From the NCBI GenBank assembly GCA_009823505.1, contig VZQC01011939.1, forward strand, positions 570,345-634,344: 64,000 nucleotides of DNA. The letters run 5' to 3'. This DNA is from Rhizomys pruinosus (lineage: Eukaryota > Chordata > Mammalia > Rodentia > Spalacidae). Below are positions 44,801 to 55,761 of the stretch, piece after piece (the stretch's first letter is position 1; each line of letters opens with the position of its first letter). The translations under genes and the position numbers were made by a program. Under the pieces are notes generated by a model. The model did no database searches, was not told the origin of the DNA, and saw nothing but the letters and a program-made list of their open reading frames with translations.

Positions 44801-45540
44801 TCCCCCCTCCTTGCCGGAGCTAAGCCTAGAGACTGTCGGCCTGCAGGCAGGAGACAGCCTTGAAGCTTGAAGTCCTGTGGGATTGCCAGGCCCAGTTCAA
44901 GAGAGGGAAGAAGATCGTGTGGATAGCAGCCAAGTGCGTGATTAAAGGACTATCAGACGATTATTAAACTCTGACACCCAACCTGAGAGGTACTTCCAAA
45001 CCCAGGTCCTTAGCCTGAGAAGCAGAACACTTCCTGTCTGGCCATGTGCACTCACCTGCCCAGAAACTATTGGCTCTGAGTAGGAATTTTAGCCTGGCAG
45101 CCTGCATGGCTTACCCCAGGCTACACCACTGGCACCTCACTTTCTCCAGAGCTAGTTACCTGCTTGGCCTCTGTCTAGCTCCATGCTAACATACCAGATT
45201 AGCAATCTGATTGATCTCCTTCTAACCTGATAGCACCTGACAGTCAAAACTCAGGCCCACTGCAGCCTGTATACACACAAAAGTACTGGATCCAAGAATT
45301 CTGTGTGATGGTGATGGAGAGTTCATTTCATTGCATGTTGCTGGCCCTTTTATAGGTAGAATGACATCACATCTCAGGGCCAATCCCAGACCCCAGTCTC
45401 TCAACCCTGTATGCTGCTGACCTGGCTAGCATCATGTGCCTGGGCCAGAAGTTGCTCCCTCATGGGGCAGGGTCAGAGGAACCTCATGACTTCCATGTTA
45501 TGCCCTAAGGGATGCTAACTGAAAAACTAGCCCCTCACTC
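44801..45540. other. Unassigned, probably ERV-related
   Basis: No gene. 44976-45020 matches inverted 5235-5281. The rest is unassigned. Confidence 0.35.
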
Positions 45541-45663
45541 AAACTAGATCTTCCCACAGTTATGCACAGGAAACCACGCAAACTAGATCTTCCCACAGTT
45601 ATGCACAGGAAACCACCCCCAGTAATAGAAAACTATACAGGAAACCACCCCCAGTAATAGAAA
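45541..45663. repeat. Two nested short tandem duplications
   Basis: A 39-bp unit starting AAACTAGATCTTCCC is repeated at 45541 and 45580. The next unit, CAGGAAACCACCCCCAGTAA, occurs at about 45606 and 45638. Confidence 0.85.
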
Positions 45664-46153
45664 AGTTAAAATGGTACTCCCCAAGGAATAGGATATCTAG
45701 AAATATGCAGACATGTTATGGCTATGGAAACAACTCTATACCATACCAGCAGAAAGGATTGGACTTGTTGACTGGCTGCTCTTGCTGGAAGAATGCTGCT
45801 TTGTGTTAAATAAGATTCAAAGGTGGAGAGAAGCCTGGGCCACCCTCTGGTCATTCTGATCTTTACAAACCCTGTGGCTTATGCCAATGGTGGATCCATT
45901 ACCAGTTATTACAATGGATCTATTTGGAGCTTGTTTTCTCTGAAAGCTAAGTAACTGTGTCTTCTTGCTACATGTAGTGAAGCTCCAGAGGTCCTGAGGT
46001 CTTGGTCTACATGTCATGCTCTTCACCATATGGATGTTTAAGACCAAAGTTGACCATTCAGAGTTGATGCTTTATAGAATAGATAAATAAGCCTCAAATG
46101 GGAGAATGATAAGGAAAAGTTAAATTTGCATAACTTTCAGTATTCGTACATAA
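45664..46153. other. Intergenic, no feature seen
   Basis: No gene or repeat that I can name. Confidence 0.4.
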
Positions 46154-46292
46154 TTTTTTTTGCTCTTTTTGAGACAGGGTCTCCATTTAGTCCCAGCTCA
46201 CTCTGTAGACCAGGCTGGCCTTGAACTCACAGAGATCCGCCTGCCTCTGCCTTCTGAGTGCTGGGAAAGGTGTGTGTCACCACACCCAGCCT
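46154..46292 (-). repeat. B1 SINE
   Basis: Inverted B1: CTTTTTGAGACAGGGTCTCC to CACCACACCCAGCC, with an internal deletion in the right part. Confidence 0.85.
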
Positions 46293-47046
46293 ATAATCTT
46301 CTTTTAAGCTTGGACTATTTTGACATTTACTTTTATTTATTTACTAGGTAGATGTCTTGAAATGTAACCCTGGGATGCTCAGAGATGTTTCATTGCTCTG
46401 TGGTGGTATCACTACCCCAAGATGTGTTATTACGCTGTAGTGTTGAAACTCAGGGATGCTTTCCACTCACTCTGACTGTTGATAAAGGTGTGAAACTGAA
46501 AGAGCACAATGTTCACCAAATGGTTTAATGAGGTAGGTCGAGTTAGTCCAGGAAAAGTATAAATCAGACATCTCAGAAATTTAAATTTCTGTCAGTGACA
46601 TCTACTTTTTAAGTTCAATGCTATTTGACTCTTAGTCTAATTGCCTAGTCTAGCTATAGATCAGAAGGCAGCAGAGGTCCTGGTTCAGACCTGGGAGGTC
46701 TACTTTGTAAGCTATGATGACTGAATGAACTCGGGAAGAAATTTTCCTGAGATAACATGGCCAATTATGACAAGAAGCATAGGGCCCAGGTGCCAGCCAT
46801 AATGATCATGATATAAAAATGCCTATTTATTCCCCATCTGTACTTCAGGGCTCAGAAAAATCTAAAAGCCTTAGATGCTGATTCTGGGGCCTCATGCATA
46901 TAAAAGAATAAACAAACTTTCCTACTCTGTCCTGAGGAAATGCTTGGTCTCTAATCTGTTCAAAAATTTTTCCATGCTATGGCCAATTTCTTTAGCTCAT
47001 CTCTTATCAGGCTTTCTTTTTTTCATTTTTTTAAAAAAAAAAAAAA

Positions 47047-47048
<2 letters not shown>
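46293..47048 (+). mobile_element. Possible solo LTR remnant in unassigned sequence
   Basis: 46890-46970 has GCATATAAAAGAATAAAC followed by a U5-like TCCTACTCTGTCCTGAGG, as in an LTR, but neither boundary is secure. Otherwise nothing recognisable. Confidence 0.3.

Positions 47049-47085
<37 letters not shown>
47049..47085. repeat. (TA)n microsatellite
   Basis: About 18 TA units at the 3' end of the downstream L1, preceded by an A-run. Confidence 0.95.
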
Positions 47086-47089
<4 letters not shown>

Positions 47090-47916
47090 AAGATTATGTT
47101 ACAAATCAAATCTAGACCTGTGTCCCCCTCCCTAACTCCCACCCCACCAGAGCTCATGCATTCTGCCAAACATATTTTTCATTTTATTCTCAGTCTTCCT
47201 CAAAATTCTCAATGCAGAAGTTGACTGTTTAGAGCAGAAATTCACCTTTTCAGTCAGTTCTTTGACACAGTCTTTTCTGTTGTTTTTCTTCTTCTTTCCA
47301 ATATGCACCACTCTCAACTACTTGGACAAAAGCTCAAGGAGCCCTACACAAGAAATACTACTAGGTAATTGGCACTAGCATCCACAGGTGAGGGATACCA
47401 TTCGTGGTTTGTGTTTCTGGGACTGTGTTACTTCACTTTGCATAGTATCTTCTAGTTCCATCCATTAACCTGCAAAGTTCATGATGTCATCTTTCTTTAC
47501 TGCTGCATAGAACTCCATTGTGTAGATGTACCACATTTTCTCTATCCATTTGTCAGTTGAGGGGTACTTGGGTTGGTTCCAGTTCTTTGCTATTGTGAAG
47601 AGAGCTGCAATAAACATGGCTGTGCAGGTATCTCTGTGGTAAGATGAGTCTTGTGGGTATATACCAGGGGTAGTATGACTGGGTCAGGTGGTAAACTCAT
47701 TTTGAGTCTTCCAAGGGTTCTCCACACTGCTTTCCGTAGTGGCTATACAAGTTTACATTCCCACCAGCAGTGGATAAGTGTTTCCCTTTCCCCACAACCT
47801 CTCTAGCACTTTATATCATTTGTTTTCTTGATCCTAGCCAGTCTTATCAGAGTGAGATATCTTAAAGTGGTTTTAATTTGCATTTCCTTAATTATTAGTG
47901 ACATTGAGCACCTTTT

Positions 47917-48153
47917 TTATTTTATTTTATTTTTTTATGTGTATGAATGTACTGTCTGCATGTAGGTTTGTGCACCCCTGTCGTGCAATGACTCGGAGGT
48001 CAGAAGAGGGTGTTGGATTCCCCTGGAACTAGAGTTCTCCTGGAATTGGAGTTACAGATGGTTCTCAGCTGCCATATGGGTGCTAGGGATTGAACCCGGG
48101 TCCTCTGCAAGAGCAGTCGACACTCATCCGCTAGGCTATCTCTCCAGCCCAAC
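47917..48153 (-). repeat. B2 SINE with target-site duplication
   Basis: Inverted B2 of the internal-duplication subgroup, in L1. GACATTGAGCACCTTTT (47900-47916) and GACATTGAGCATCTTTT (48154-48170). Confidence 0.93.
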
Positions 48154-50182
48154 GACATTGAGCATCTTTTAAGATGTTTCTCAGCCATCTCTAATTCCTC
48201 ACTTGTGAAGTCTCTGTTCAGCTCTTTGCTCCACCTTTTGAGTGGGTCTTTTGTATTCTTTCTTCTTTGTTTTTTTTTTTTTTTGAGTAGTTTATATACT
48301 CTAGAAATCAATGCTTTGTCAGATGTATCAACAGTGAAAGTTTCCTCCCACTCTGTGGCTTTTCTCTTCACTTCCTTGATTGTTACTTTTGATGGACAGA
48401 AGCTTTTGAGTTTAATGAGGTCCATTTGTCAATCTTATTTCTTGCACAGCTGCTGTCTGATTTAGGAAGTCTTTTCCTACACCTATGTCTTGTAGGTTGC
48501 TGCCAACTTTTTTTTCTATCACCTTCAGAGTTTGGGGTTTCATGTTGAGGTCTTTGATCCATCTGGAGTTGACTTTTGTACAGGACGAGAGGTAGGGGTT
48601 TAACTTTATTCTTCTACAAGTGGTGATCCAGTTTTGCCATCAGCATTTGCTGAAGATGCTGTCTTTCCTCCATTGTGTCTTCTTGGCCCCTTGTCAAATA
48701 TGAGGTGGCTGAAATTGTATGTGCTCAAGTTTAGATCTTCAGTTTTGTTCCATTGGTCAGCAGGTCTGTTTTTGTGCCAGTACCAAGCTGGTTTTATGAC
48801 TATAGTCCTGTAGTAAGGTTGAAGTCTGGTATAGAGATTCCCCCCCTGTATTGCTCTTTTTGCTCATGGTTGCTTTGGCTATTCAGGTCTTTTGTTTTTC
48901 CATATGAAATTAAGGACTTTTTTTTCAAGCCTGTGAAGAAACTCTTGGGGATTTTAATTGGGATCTCGTTGAATCTGAATATTAGTTTGGGTAGAATCGA
49001 CATTTTTACTATGCTAATTTTCCCAATCCATGAGCATGGGAGGTCTTTCCATCTTCTGATGTCTTCTTCAGGGGTTTAAAGTTGTTTTTTTTTTTTGGTA
49101 GAGATCTTTGGTGTCTTTGATTAGGTTTGTTCTTAGTTATCTTATTGTTTTTGAGGCAATTGTGAGTGGGAAGTTCTCCTTGTATTCCTTCTTCAGTTGC
49201 TTGTTGTTGGTGTAAATAAGGCTACTTTTCTAGGTTAATTTTGTATCCTACCACTTTACTGAAACTCTTAATCATTTCTAGGAGGTTTCTGGTGGAGTTT
49301 TTAGAATCCCTTAGGTAAACAATCATATCATCAGCAAAAAGGGGTAGCTTACTTCCTCTTTTCCAATTAGTACTCCTTTAATTTCCCTTTCTTGCCTTAT
49401 TGCCTTAGCAAGTGCTTCAAGCACTATATTGAAGAGGAGTGGTGACAGGGATCAGCCTTGCTGAATTCCTACATTTAAGGGGAATGCTTCTGTCTCTTCT
49501 CCATTTAGGATGATATTGGCTGTGGGTTTCCTGTATATGGCTTTGATTACACTGAGAAATTATCCCTCCAAACCAATTCCCTCTAGGACTTTAAGCATGA
49601 AGGGATGCTGGATTCTGTCAAAGGCTTTTTCTGCATCAATCGAGATGATTGTGTGGTTTTTGTCTTTCAGTACATTTATGTGTTTTATGATACTTATTGA
49701 TTTTCATATGTTGAACCATCCCTGCATCTCTGGTATGAATCCAACTTGGTCATGGTGGATGATCTTCTTGATGTGGGTCTGTATGCAGTTTGCAAGTATT
49801 TTGTTTAGAATTTTTGCATCTGTGTTCATTAATGAGATGGGTCCATAGTTCTTTTTGGTTGTATCTTTGCCTGGTTTTGATATTAGAGTGATGCTGGCTT
49901 CATAGAAGGAATTTGGGAGATTTCCCCCTGCTCGAATCCTTCTGAACAATTTGAGTAATAATGGTTATAAGTCTTTTTGAAATGTTTTATAGAATTGTGC
50001 CATGAAACCATCTGGGTCTGTGCTTTTTTGTTGGGAGGTTTCTATTACATCTTCAATTTCTTCATATATTATGGGTCTGTTTAAGTTGTCAATCTCCTCT
50101 TGGTTAAGCTTTGGTGGTTCCCAGGATTTCAGATATTCATCCATTTCTTCTAGGTTTTTCAAACTTGATAGAGTATAGGTTT

Positions 50183-50350
50183 CTTTATTTTATTTATTTA
50201 TTTTTTTGTCTTTTTGAGACAGGGTCTTTTTGTAGCCCCAGCTGTCCTGGGACCCGCTCTGTAGACCAGGCTGACCTTGAACTCACAAAGATCCACCTGC
50301 CTCTGCCTCCCAAGTGCTAGGATTAAATGTGTGCGCCAACACGCCCGCCT
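50183..50350 (-). repeat. B1 SINE
   Basis: Inverted B1 in L1; its head abuts a B2. GTATAGGTTT flanks the B1+B2 pair at 50173-50182 and 50567-50576, so the B1 probably landed in the B2 tail. Confidence 0.88.
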
Positions 50351-50565
50351 ATTTTTTTATTATTGTCTGCATGTAGGTTTGTGCACCCGACTTGTGCAAT
50401 GCCGCGGAAGTCAGAAGAGGGTGTCGGATTCCCCTGGAACTGGAGTTCTCCTGGAATTGGAGTTACAGACGGATCTCAGCTGCCATGTGGGTGCTGGGGA
50501 TAGAACCTGGGTCCTCTGCAAGAGCAGTCAGCACTCTTAACCGCTAGGTCATCTTTCCAGCCCAG
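50351..50565 (-). repeat. B2 SINE
   Basis: Inverted B2 of the internal-duplication subgroup, tail truncated by the adjacent B1. Confidence 0.88.
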
Positions 50566-50944
50566 GGTATAGGTTTTTGAAGTATTCCCTTATGATTGTC
50601 TGGATATTTTCATTGTTGGTTGTGATGTTTCCTCTTTCACCATAAATTCTATTGATTTGGAGTTGCTCTTTCTTTCTTTTGGTTAACAGGGATAGAGTTC
50701 TGTCTATCTTGTTTATTCTCTCAAAGAACCAACTTTTGGATTCATTGATTTTTTTGGTATGGTTTTCTTTATTTCTATTTCATTGATTTCTGCTCTGATT
50801 TTTGTTATTTCTTCCTGTCTGGTGCATTTAGGGCTCATTTGTTGTTGTCTCTCAAGTGTTTTTAGCTGCAGTGTTAGATCGTTCACTTGTGCTCTTTCTG
50901 TTTTCCTGATTGTATTAGTCACTTTTCTGTTGTACCAAATAACT

Positions 50945-51103
50945 GTATTAGTCACTTTTCTGTTGCTGTGATAAAACACCATGACCTGCCACAATGGACT
51001 CTAATTCCCTGGAACTGTCAGTCATAAGCTCCAATAAACTCTTCCTTTTATAAGTTCCTTTGGTCATGGTGTTTTATCACAGCAACAGAAAAGTGACTAA
51101 AAC
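50945..51103. mobile_element. URR1-like MITE with 42-bp inverted repeats
   Basis: 50945-50986 and 51062-51103 are inverted repeats of 42 bp with one mismatch (GTTTTAGTCACTTTTCTGTT outward). The 75-bp core has no gene. I recognise it as URR1-like (non-autonomous hAT). CTGAT on both sides is a possible partial target duplication. Part of the left end is repeated just outside (50920-50936). Confidence 0.8.
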
Positions 51104-51720
51104 ACTGATGTAGGTGCTCAGGGCTATAAACTTCCCTCTTAGGAGTGCTTTATTTCTTCTACGACTCAATTCATTATTCAGGAGAGTGTTGTTTAGTCTC
51201 CATGTGATCTTGTAGATAGTAGGGCTTATCCTGTTGTTGATATTGAGCTTTATTGCACTGTGTTCTGCTAGAATGCATGAAATTATTTCAATCTTTTTGT
51301 ATTTTTCTATGTCCCAATATGTGGTCAATTTTGGAGAATGTTCCGTGGGGTGCTGAGTAGAAAGTGTATTCTCTGTATTTGGGTGGAATGTTCGGCAGAT
51401 GTCCATGAGGTCCATTTGGTGTATCGTATCATTCAGTTCAGATGTCTCTCTGTTTATTCCTTGTCCAGTCAATCTGTCCAAAAGACTTAGTGGGGTACTG
51501 AAGTCCCCTACTATGAGTGTGCTGGGGTTAATCTGTGCCTTGAGGTCCTGGGGAATTGTCTTTATAAAGTTTGGTGCACTGGAGTTTGGTGTATATATAT
51601 TAATGATTGTGAAATCTTCATGGTCAATTGTTCCTTTGATAAAGATGTAATGACCCTCTTTTTCTCTTCTGATTTCTTTTACTTTGAAGTCTATTTTGTC
51701 TGATATTAAAATAGCAACAC

Positions 51721-51836
51721 TCATCTCTCTGAGTTCAAGGCCAGCCTGGTCTACAGAGTGAGTTCCAGGACAGCTGGGGCTACAGGGAGACCCTGTCTCG
51801 AAAAGACCAAAAAAAAATAATAATAATAAATAAAAT
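51721..51836 (+). repeat. 5'-truncated B1 with target-site duplication
   Basis: Starts in the B1 middle (TGAGTTCAAGGCCAGCC) and ends in an A/TAA tail. The 13-bp duplication AAAATAGCAACAC is at 51708-51720 and 51837-51849. Confidence 0.92.
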
Positions 51837-52135
51837 AAAATAGCAACACCCGCTTTCTTTTTGGCACCATTTGCTTGGAATATTTTTTTCCATCCCTTCA
51901 CCTTAAGTTGGTGCCTATCCTTGAGAGTGAGATGGGTTTCTTGCAGACAGCATATAGATGGGTTTTGTTTTCTAATCCAGTCTCCCAGTCTGTGTCTTTT
52001 GATTGGGGAGTTTAGTCCATTAATATTTAAGGCTATAATTGAAAGATGCATGTTGCTTCCTTTCACCTTATTATCCATTTGCATTTTTAGTCTTGGTTTC
52101 TACTTCTGCAGTTATGTTTTTATTAATTTCTCTTT

Positions 52136-52682
52136 CTAGTTGTCTGAGGATAGTTGCTCCTCTCTTCTGTCTTTTTGAATTGCTTCAAGTATTTTCTGAA
52201 GGGTTGGTTTTCCAGACATGTATTGTATCATCTTGATTATGTCATGGAAGATTTTTCTGTCTCCTTCAACTATAATCAACATTTTTGCTGGGTATAGTAA
52301 ACTGGGTTGGCATCTATAGTCCTTTAACACTGGAAATGCTTTGCTCCACGTTCTTCTTGTTTTCATAGTTTGCACTGAGAAGTCAGCTGTAATTCTGATG
52401 GGTATCCCCTTGTATGTAATTTGTTGTTTTTCTCTTGTGGCTTTTGGAATTCCATATTTGTTTTGGGTGTCTAGCATTTTAACTATGATATGGTGTGGGG
52501 AGTTTCTTTTCTGCTCTTGTCTGTTTGGAGTTCTATGTGCTTCTTGTATTTGTATGGGTTTGTCTTTTTTTTTTTTACTTTGGGGAATTTTTCATCTATT
52601 ATTCTGGTGATCAACACCATTCTCTTGGGATTCTTCTCCTTCCTCTATTCCTATGATGCAGAGGTTTGATTTTTTCATAGTG
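52136..52682 (-). pseudogene. L1 ORF1, 3' two-thirds
   Basis: Open for 113 codons at 52136-52477 (RNA-binding C-terminal domain, ARRTWSKAFPVLKD-like) with frameshifted sequence upstream. The N-terminal side is displaced to 61414-61903 by the provirus. Confidence 0.8.
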
Positions 52683-52688
52683 TCCCAT

Positions 52689-53115
52689 TGCGCCATCTGG
52701 TGGCGCGAATCATCGGAGGCAGACTGGGAATTAACCACACAGTTAACTTGTTCTTTGTAGTTTCTTTCAATGGTTCCGTTTCCTTCTTAACTTCTATTAT
52801 TCTTAATGCTACCTACAACAACAGCCTAGAAACCAAGAACCTTTATACCAGTAATGATCCAATCAGTAGATAGATTATATAACAGTAATGAACAAATCAA
52901 CAGATAAGTTTTGTGTCTATAGATACAATTTCTTATGTAAGATATTCTGTTCATGAAGTTGACAAGGTAACATAACATATCATCTTAAAAGTCACTGAAG
53001 CATGTGCACTGTGTTCTTCAGCCACCACCTTTTGGCTATAGACCAAACACCATGGCTACAGACCAAGCGCCATTTCTCTTCAGCCTTTCACTTCAGGCAC
53101 TCTTTGTCCCCCACT
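52689..53115 (-). repeat. ERV-Ile 3' LTR (427 bp)
   Basis: TGCGCCATCTGGTGG to GTCCCCCACT. U3 carries a duplicated TTGGTCTGTAGCCA-type word, and TATATAA/CCAAT-like boxes lie mid-LTR on the minus strand. The innermost base pair is mutated relative to the other LTR. Confidence 0.93.
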
Positions 53116-53133
53116 GTTCCCCCTTTTTGTTTT
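53116..53133 (-). promoter_or_regulatory. ERV-Ile polypurine tract
   Basis: Minus strand AAAACAAAAAGGGGGAAC adjoining the LTR. Confidence 0.88.
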
Positions 53134-53705
53134 ACACAGGGGAATGAGTCATGGGGCTACCATGCACTCAAGATAGACTGTGCCTTTCTTAGGTGTCTGC
53201 ACATCTCAAGACTGTCTTACCCATCATCAGAGTCCTGACTCTAAGCATCAGGGTCCTGTCTTAGGTTGATCAGTCTAGGATGTGGACTTCCCCATCTTTG
53301 ACTACCAGCCATCTAGCTAGGTGAGTCATTTTTTAGCATTTTCTTCATTTTTTTAGAGCAAAAAGCTAAACTGTAAGAACAACCCGTGCACACTGGCCGC
53401 TCCCACAGCTCAGCCCATTATAATCCATAGATGCATAAATGACCAGTCCATTGTTTTAGTTGTAGTATAGTCCATACTTTTTCCAATTTCAGTATAATCC
53501 AGTCGATAGTTGATTAGTACATTGTTTCAAATTAGTGATAGGTACTTAGCTCCTGGACATGTCAGGTGCCAGAACATGCCCAAGAGCCACCTCCCATAAG
53601 AACATCTTGCAGGTAAACAAAGAAAAACAGTGTAGGAGACATGCCTTCTTCTACGCTTGGTTTCTCATAGTTACATTTGAAATGACCTCAGACAGAGCCT
53701 GCACC
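53134..53705. other. Post-env non-coding tract of ERV-Ile
   Basis: About 570 bp between the env stop and the polypurine tract, with no frame resembling a known protein. In some betaretroviruses this interval holds RNA-export elements or an accessory gene; here only the length is suggestive. Confidence 0.5.
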
Positions 53706-55761
53706 TCAAGCTATGTCTGAGTTTCCACAAGTTTTTCCTTTTTTAGTTTTCAATGTAAGAAGTTTCACCCAGATTAAATTTAGATTTTCTTGATTTGGCT
53801 TAATACAACAAAGATAAAACAATCCAAATAGACTAATTACAATGGCTAAAACCCCAAACATGCCTCCAGCAGTATGAGTTATACTTTGTAACATTCCTTT
53901 TGGATCTAATCCTGTAAGTTTATCAGCAAATATTTGTGCAACAGTAGCAGCATCCTCATTAAACATACTGTTAGCAAAAGTATCCTCAATTTCTTTTTTA
54001 AATTTTATAATTTTTGCCTTCATTGATGTATTACCATGTAAATAAGCTTGAAACTCCTTCCATTCTATAACAGTTTCATTGTATTGTAATTCAGTAATAC
54101 AGAAAGTAGTTGAGTTCCAATCCCGTCTAAGATGCAACTGTTCCTGCAAGGACAACATTTTCTTTCCTAACCATCCTACCATTTGTTTTAATACATCTAT
54201 TTCAGTTTGCAAACGGGAGTCAATTTCAACTTGATGGGACCACATAGTATAAGAATCTTGATGCCATTGTTCTACAAAATGCTTAGTTTGAATAGCAGTA
54301 TGTAAAGCAATACCAGATACAGCAGCAGTTATAGTAACTGCGATAAGGCTCAAAATTACAGCAACAATTCCTATCATACGCTTAACATGCTTTAAAATCT
54401 TCTTTAAAAATTCCAAAATTACAGGATCTAAGGGATCATGAGCCCAAGGGCTACCAAGATTTATAGGCATCCAAATGTGAGTTTTCTGTTGCAAAATCAT
54501 TAAAGATTCATTACCATTTAAGCTAACAGAAGTATTAATACAGGAGAATAGTCTACATTCAATACAGGAAATATTAGATGAAAAACTGAAAGTTCCTATA
54601 AGAATTACATAAGGCATGGGACTGGAGAGATAGCCTAGCGGTTAAGAGCACCGACGCTCTTGCAGACGACCCGGGTTCGATCCCCAGCACCCACATGGTG
54701 GCTGAGAACCGTCTGTAACTCCAATTCCAGGAGAACTCCAGTTCCAGGGGAAACCGAGACCCTCTTCTGACCTCCGCGGCATTGCACGACACGGGTGCAC
54801 AGACCTGCATGCAGACAGTACATTCATACACATACAAAGATAAAAAAAAAAAAAAAAGAATTGCATAAGGCAGAGGTACACAAGCAGTAATATTAGTGCT
54901 ACTAAATTTTCTAAATGTATAGATACCATTAAACATGTATATTGGCTTGCTAGCTGCAGCCAATTTCCACAGATGAGTCTGCACCACAGCAGGAGATGTC
55001 AAAATGGCCAATTGATTGTCTGCAAAACCACCAACACCCCAAGCCATTAATCGCTGCCTATCATAGATGGTGTCTTCCTGTTTCAGGTCCTGGGTCATCC
55101 TGACAGTTTTAAGCAAATCACAAGTAATAGCATTCCATTATGAACAAGTTTTAACAAGGAGCCCACATAGTCCCCAACTGACCCATCGGTTTTTAATAAT
55201 TTTTCCAAATTTACCTAAGCATTCAGACCATATAAATGGCTTATATTTTAATTCAATATAAGTAAAATCCGGGCAATTTGGCAATGTCAATTTCATTTCT
55301 CTAATAGCATTATCCCATGTCTGATTTATAGACCATGCAGAAAGCCGCTGTAAGTGTGTCTGGCTTCCAGTTATATTTATTCCTGGCAATAACCAATGTT
55401 GGTACACCAAAGGCAAGCAAAATTCACAAGAGCCTAAACAAATGGGAATCTTTTCCATGGTATGAGTAAAATTATATTTAGTGCCATCATTAATATTTAA
55501 CGAAGTAAAATCATTCCATGGTGGAGAGATAATCTTTGGAGTAGTATAAACTAGTAAATCCATGTCTCCCCAATACATAGGTTCTAACATAGGAGGGTTA
55601 GGGATATAAGCCCAATAATTTACATTTACTGCTTGGCCAAAAGAAATAGCAGAAAGTAAAAGACACATGGCTAAAAACAAATTTTCAATAGCAAAGGGTT
55701 TTACAGCCTTTTTAGATGGGTTAGCAGCTAGGATCTGCGTTGTTGTTGTCTCTGGCATCAT
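53706..55761 (-). pseudogene. ERV-Ile env, largely open, two lesions
   Basis: Betaretrovirus-type envelope glycoprotein. The surface part (55138-55761) opens with a leader and a hydrophobic segment NLFLAMCLLLSAISF (residues 28-42) and carries several N-glycosylation sites (NFT, NIT, NQT). It stops at an in-frame TAA (55138-55140), beyond which the same frame continues. A B2 (54617-54856) then interrupts it. The transmembrane part (53706-54617, 303 codons) has a basic HVKR cleavage-like site at residues 77-80, a hydrophobic fusion-peptide-like segment, heptad-like sequence, a membrane anchor near residue 255 and a cytoplasmic tail. Apparently no CX6CC motif. Confidence 0.9.
54617..54856 (+). 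repeat. B2 SINE inside ERV-Ile env
   Basis: Full-length B2 of the internal-duplication subgroup. AGAATTACATAAGGCA (54601-54616) and AGAATTGCATAAGGCA (54857-54872) are its 16-bp target duplication. It is younger than the provirus. Confidence 0.95.

Larger units (their letters stand above)
47505..52078 (-). pseudogene. L1 ORF2, broken
   Basis: The endonuclease domain runs from MDNKVKGSN (about 52078) through QETHL and VGDFSTPLS. This frame stays open through a B1 insertion whose 116 bp plus 13-bp duplication total 129 bp. It then reads into the URR1-like element. The reverse transcriptase block near 49704-49949 has [17 protein letters not shown], and FADD is kept near 49335. Several frameshifts and four insertions follow. 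Confidence 0.88.
47086..52688 (-). mobile_element. L1 element 2, major part (3'UTR, ORF2, part of ORF1)
   Basis: Collinear with the L1 at 23660-29560 but with a complete 3'UTR. It is interrupted by B2 (47917), B1+B2 (50183), a URR1-like element (50945) and a truncated B1 (51721), and is cut at 52688 by ERV-Ile. The remainder lies at 61414-61903. Confidence 0.92.
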
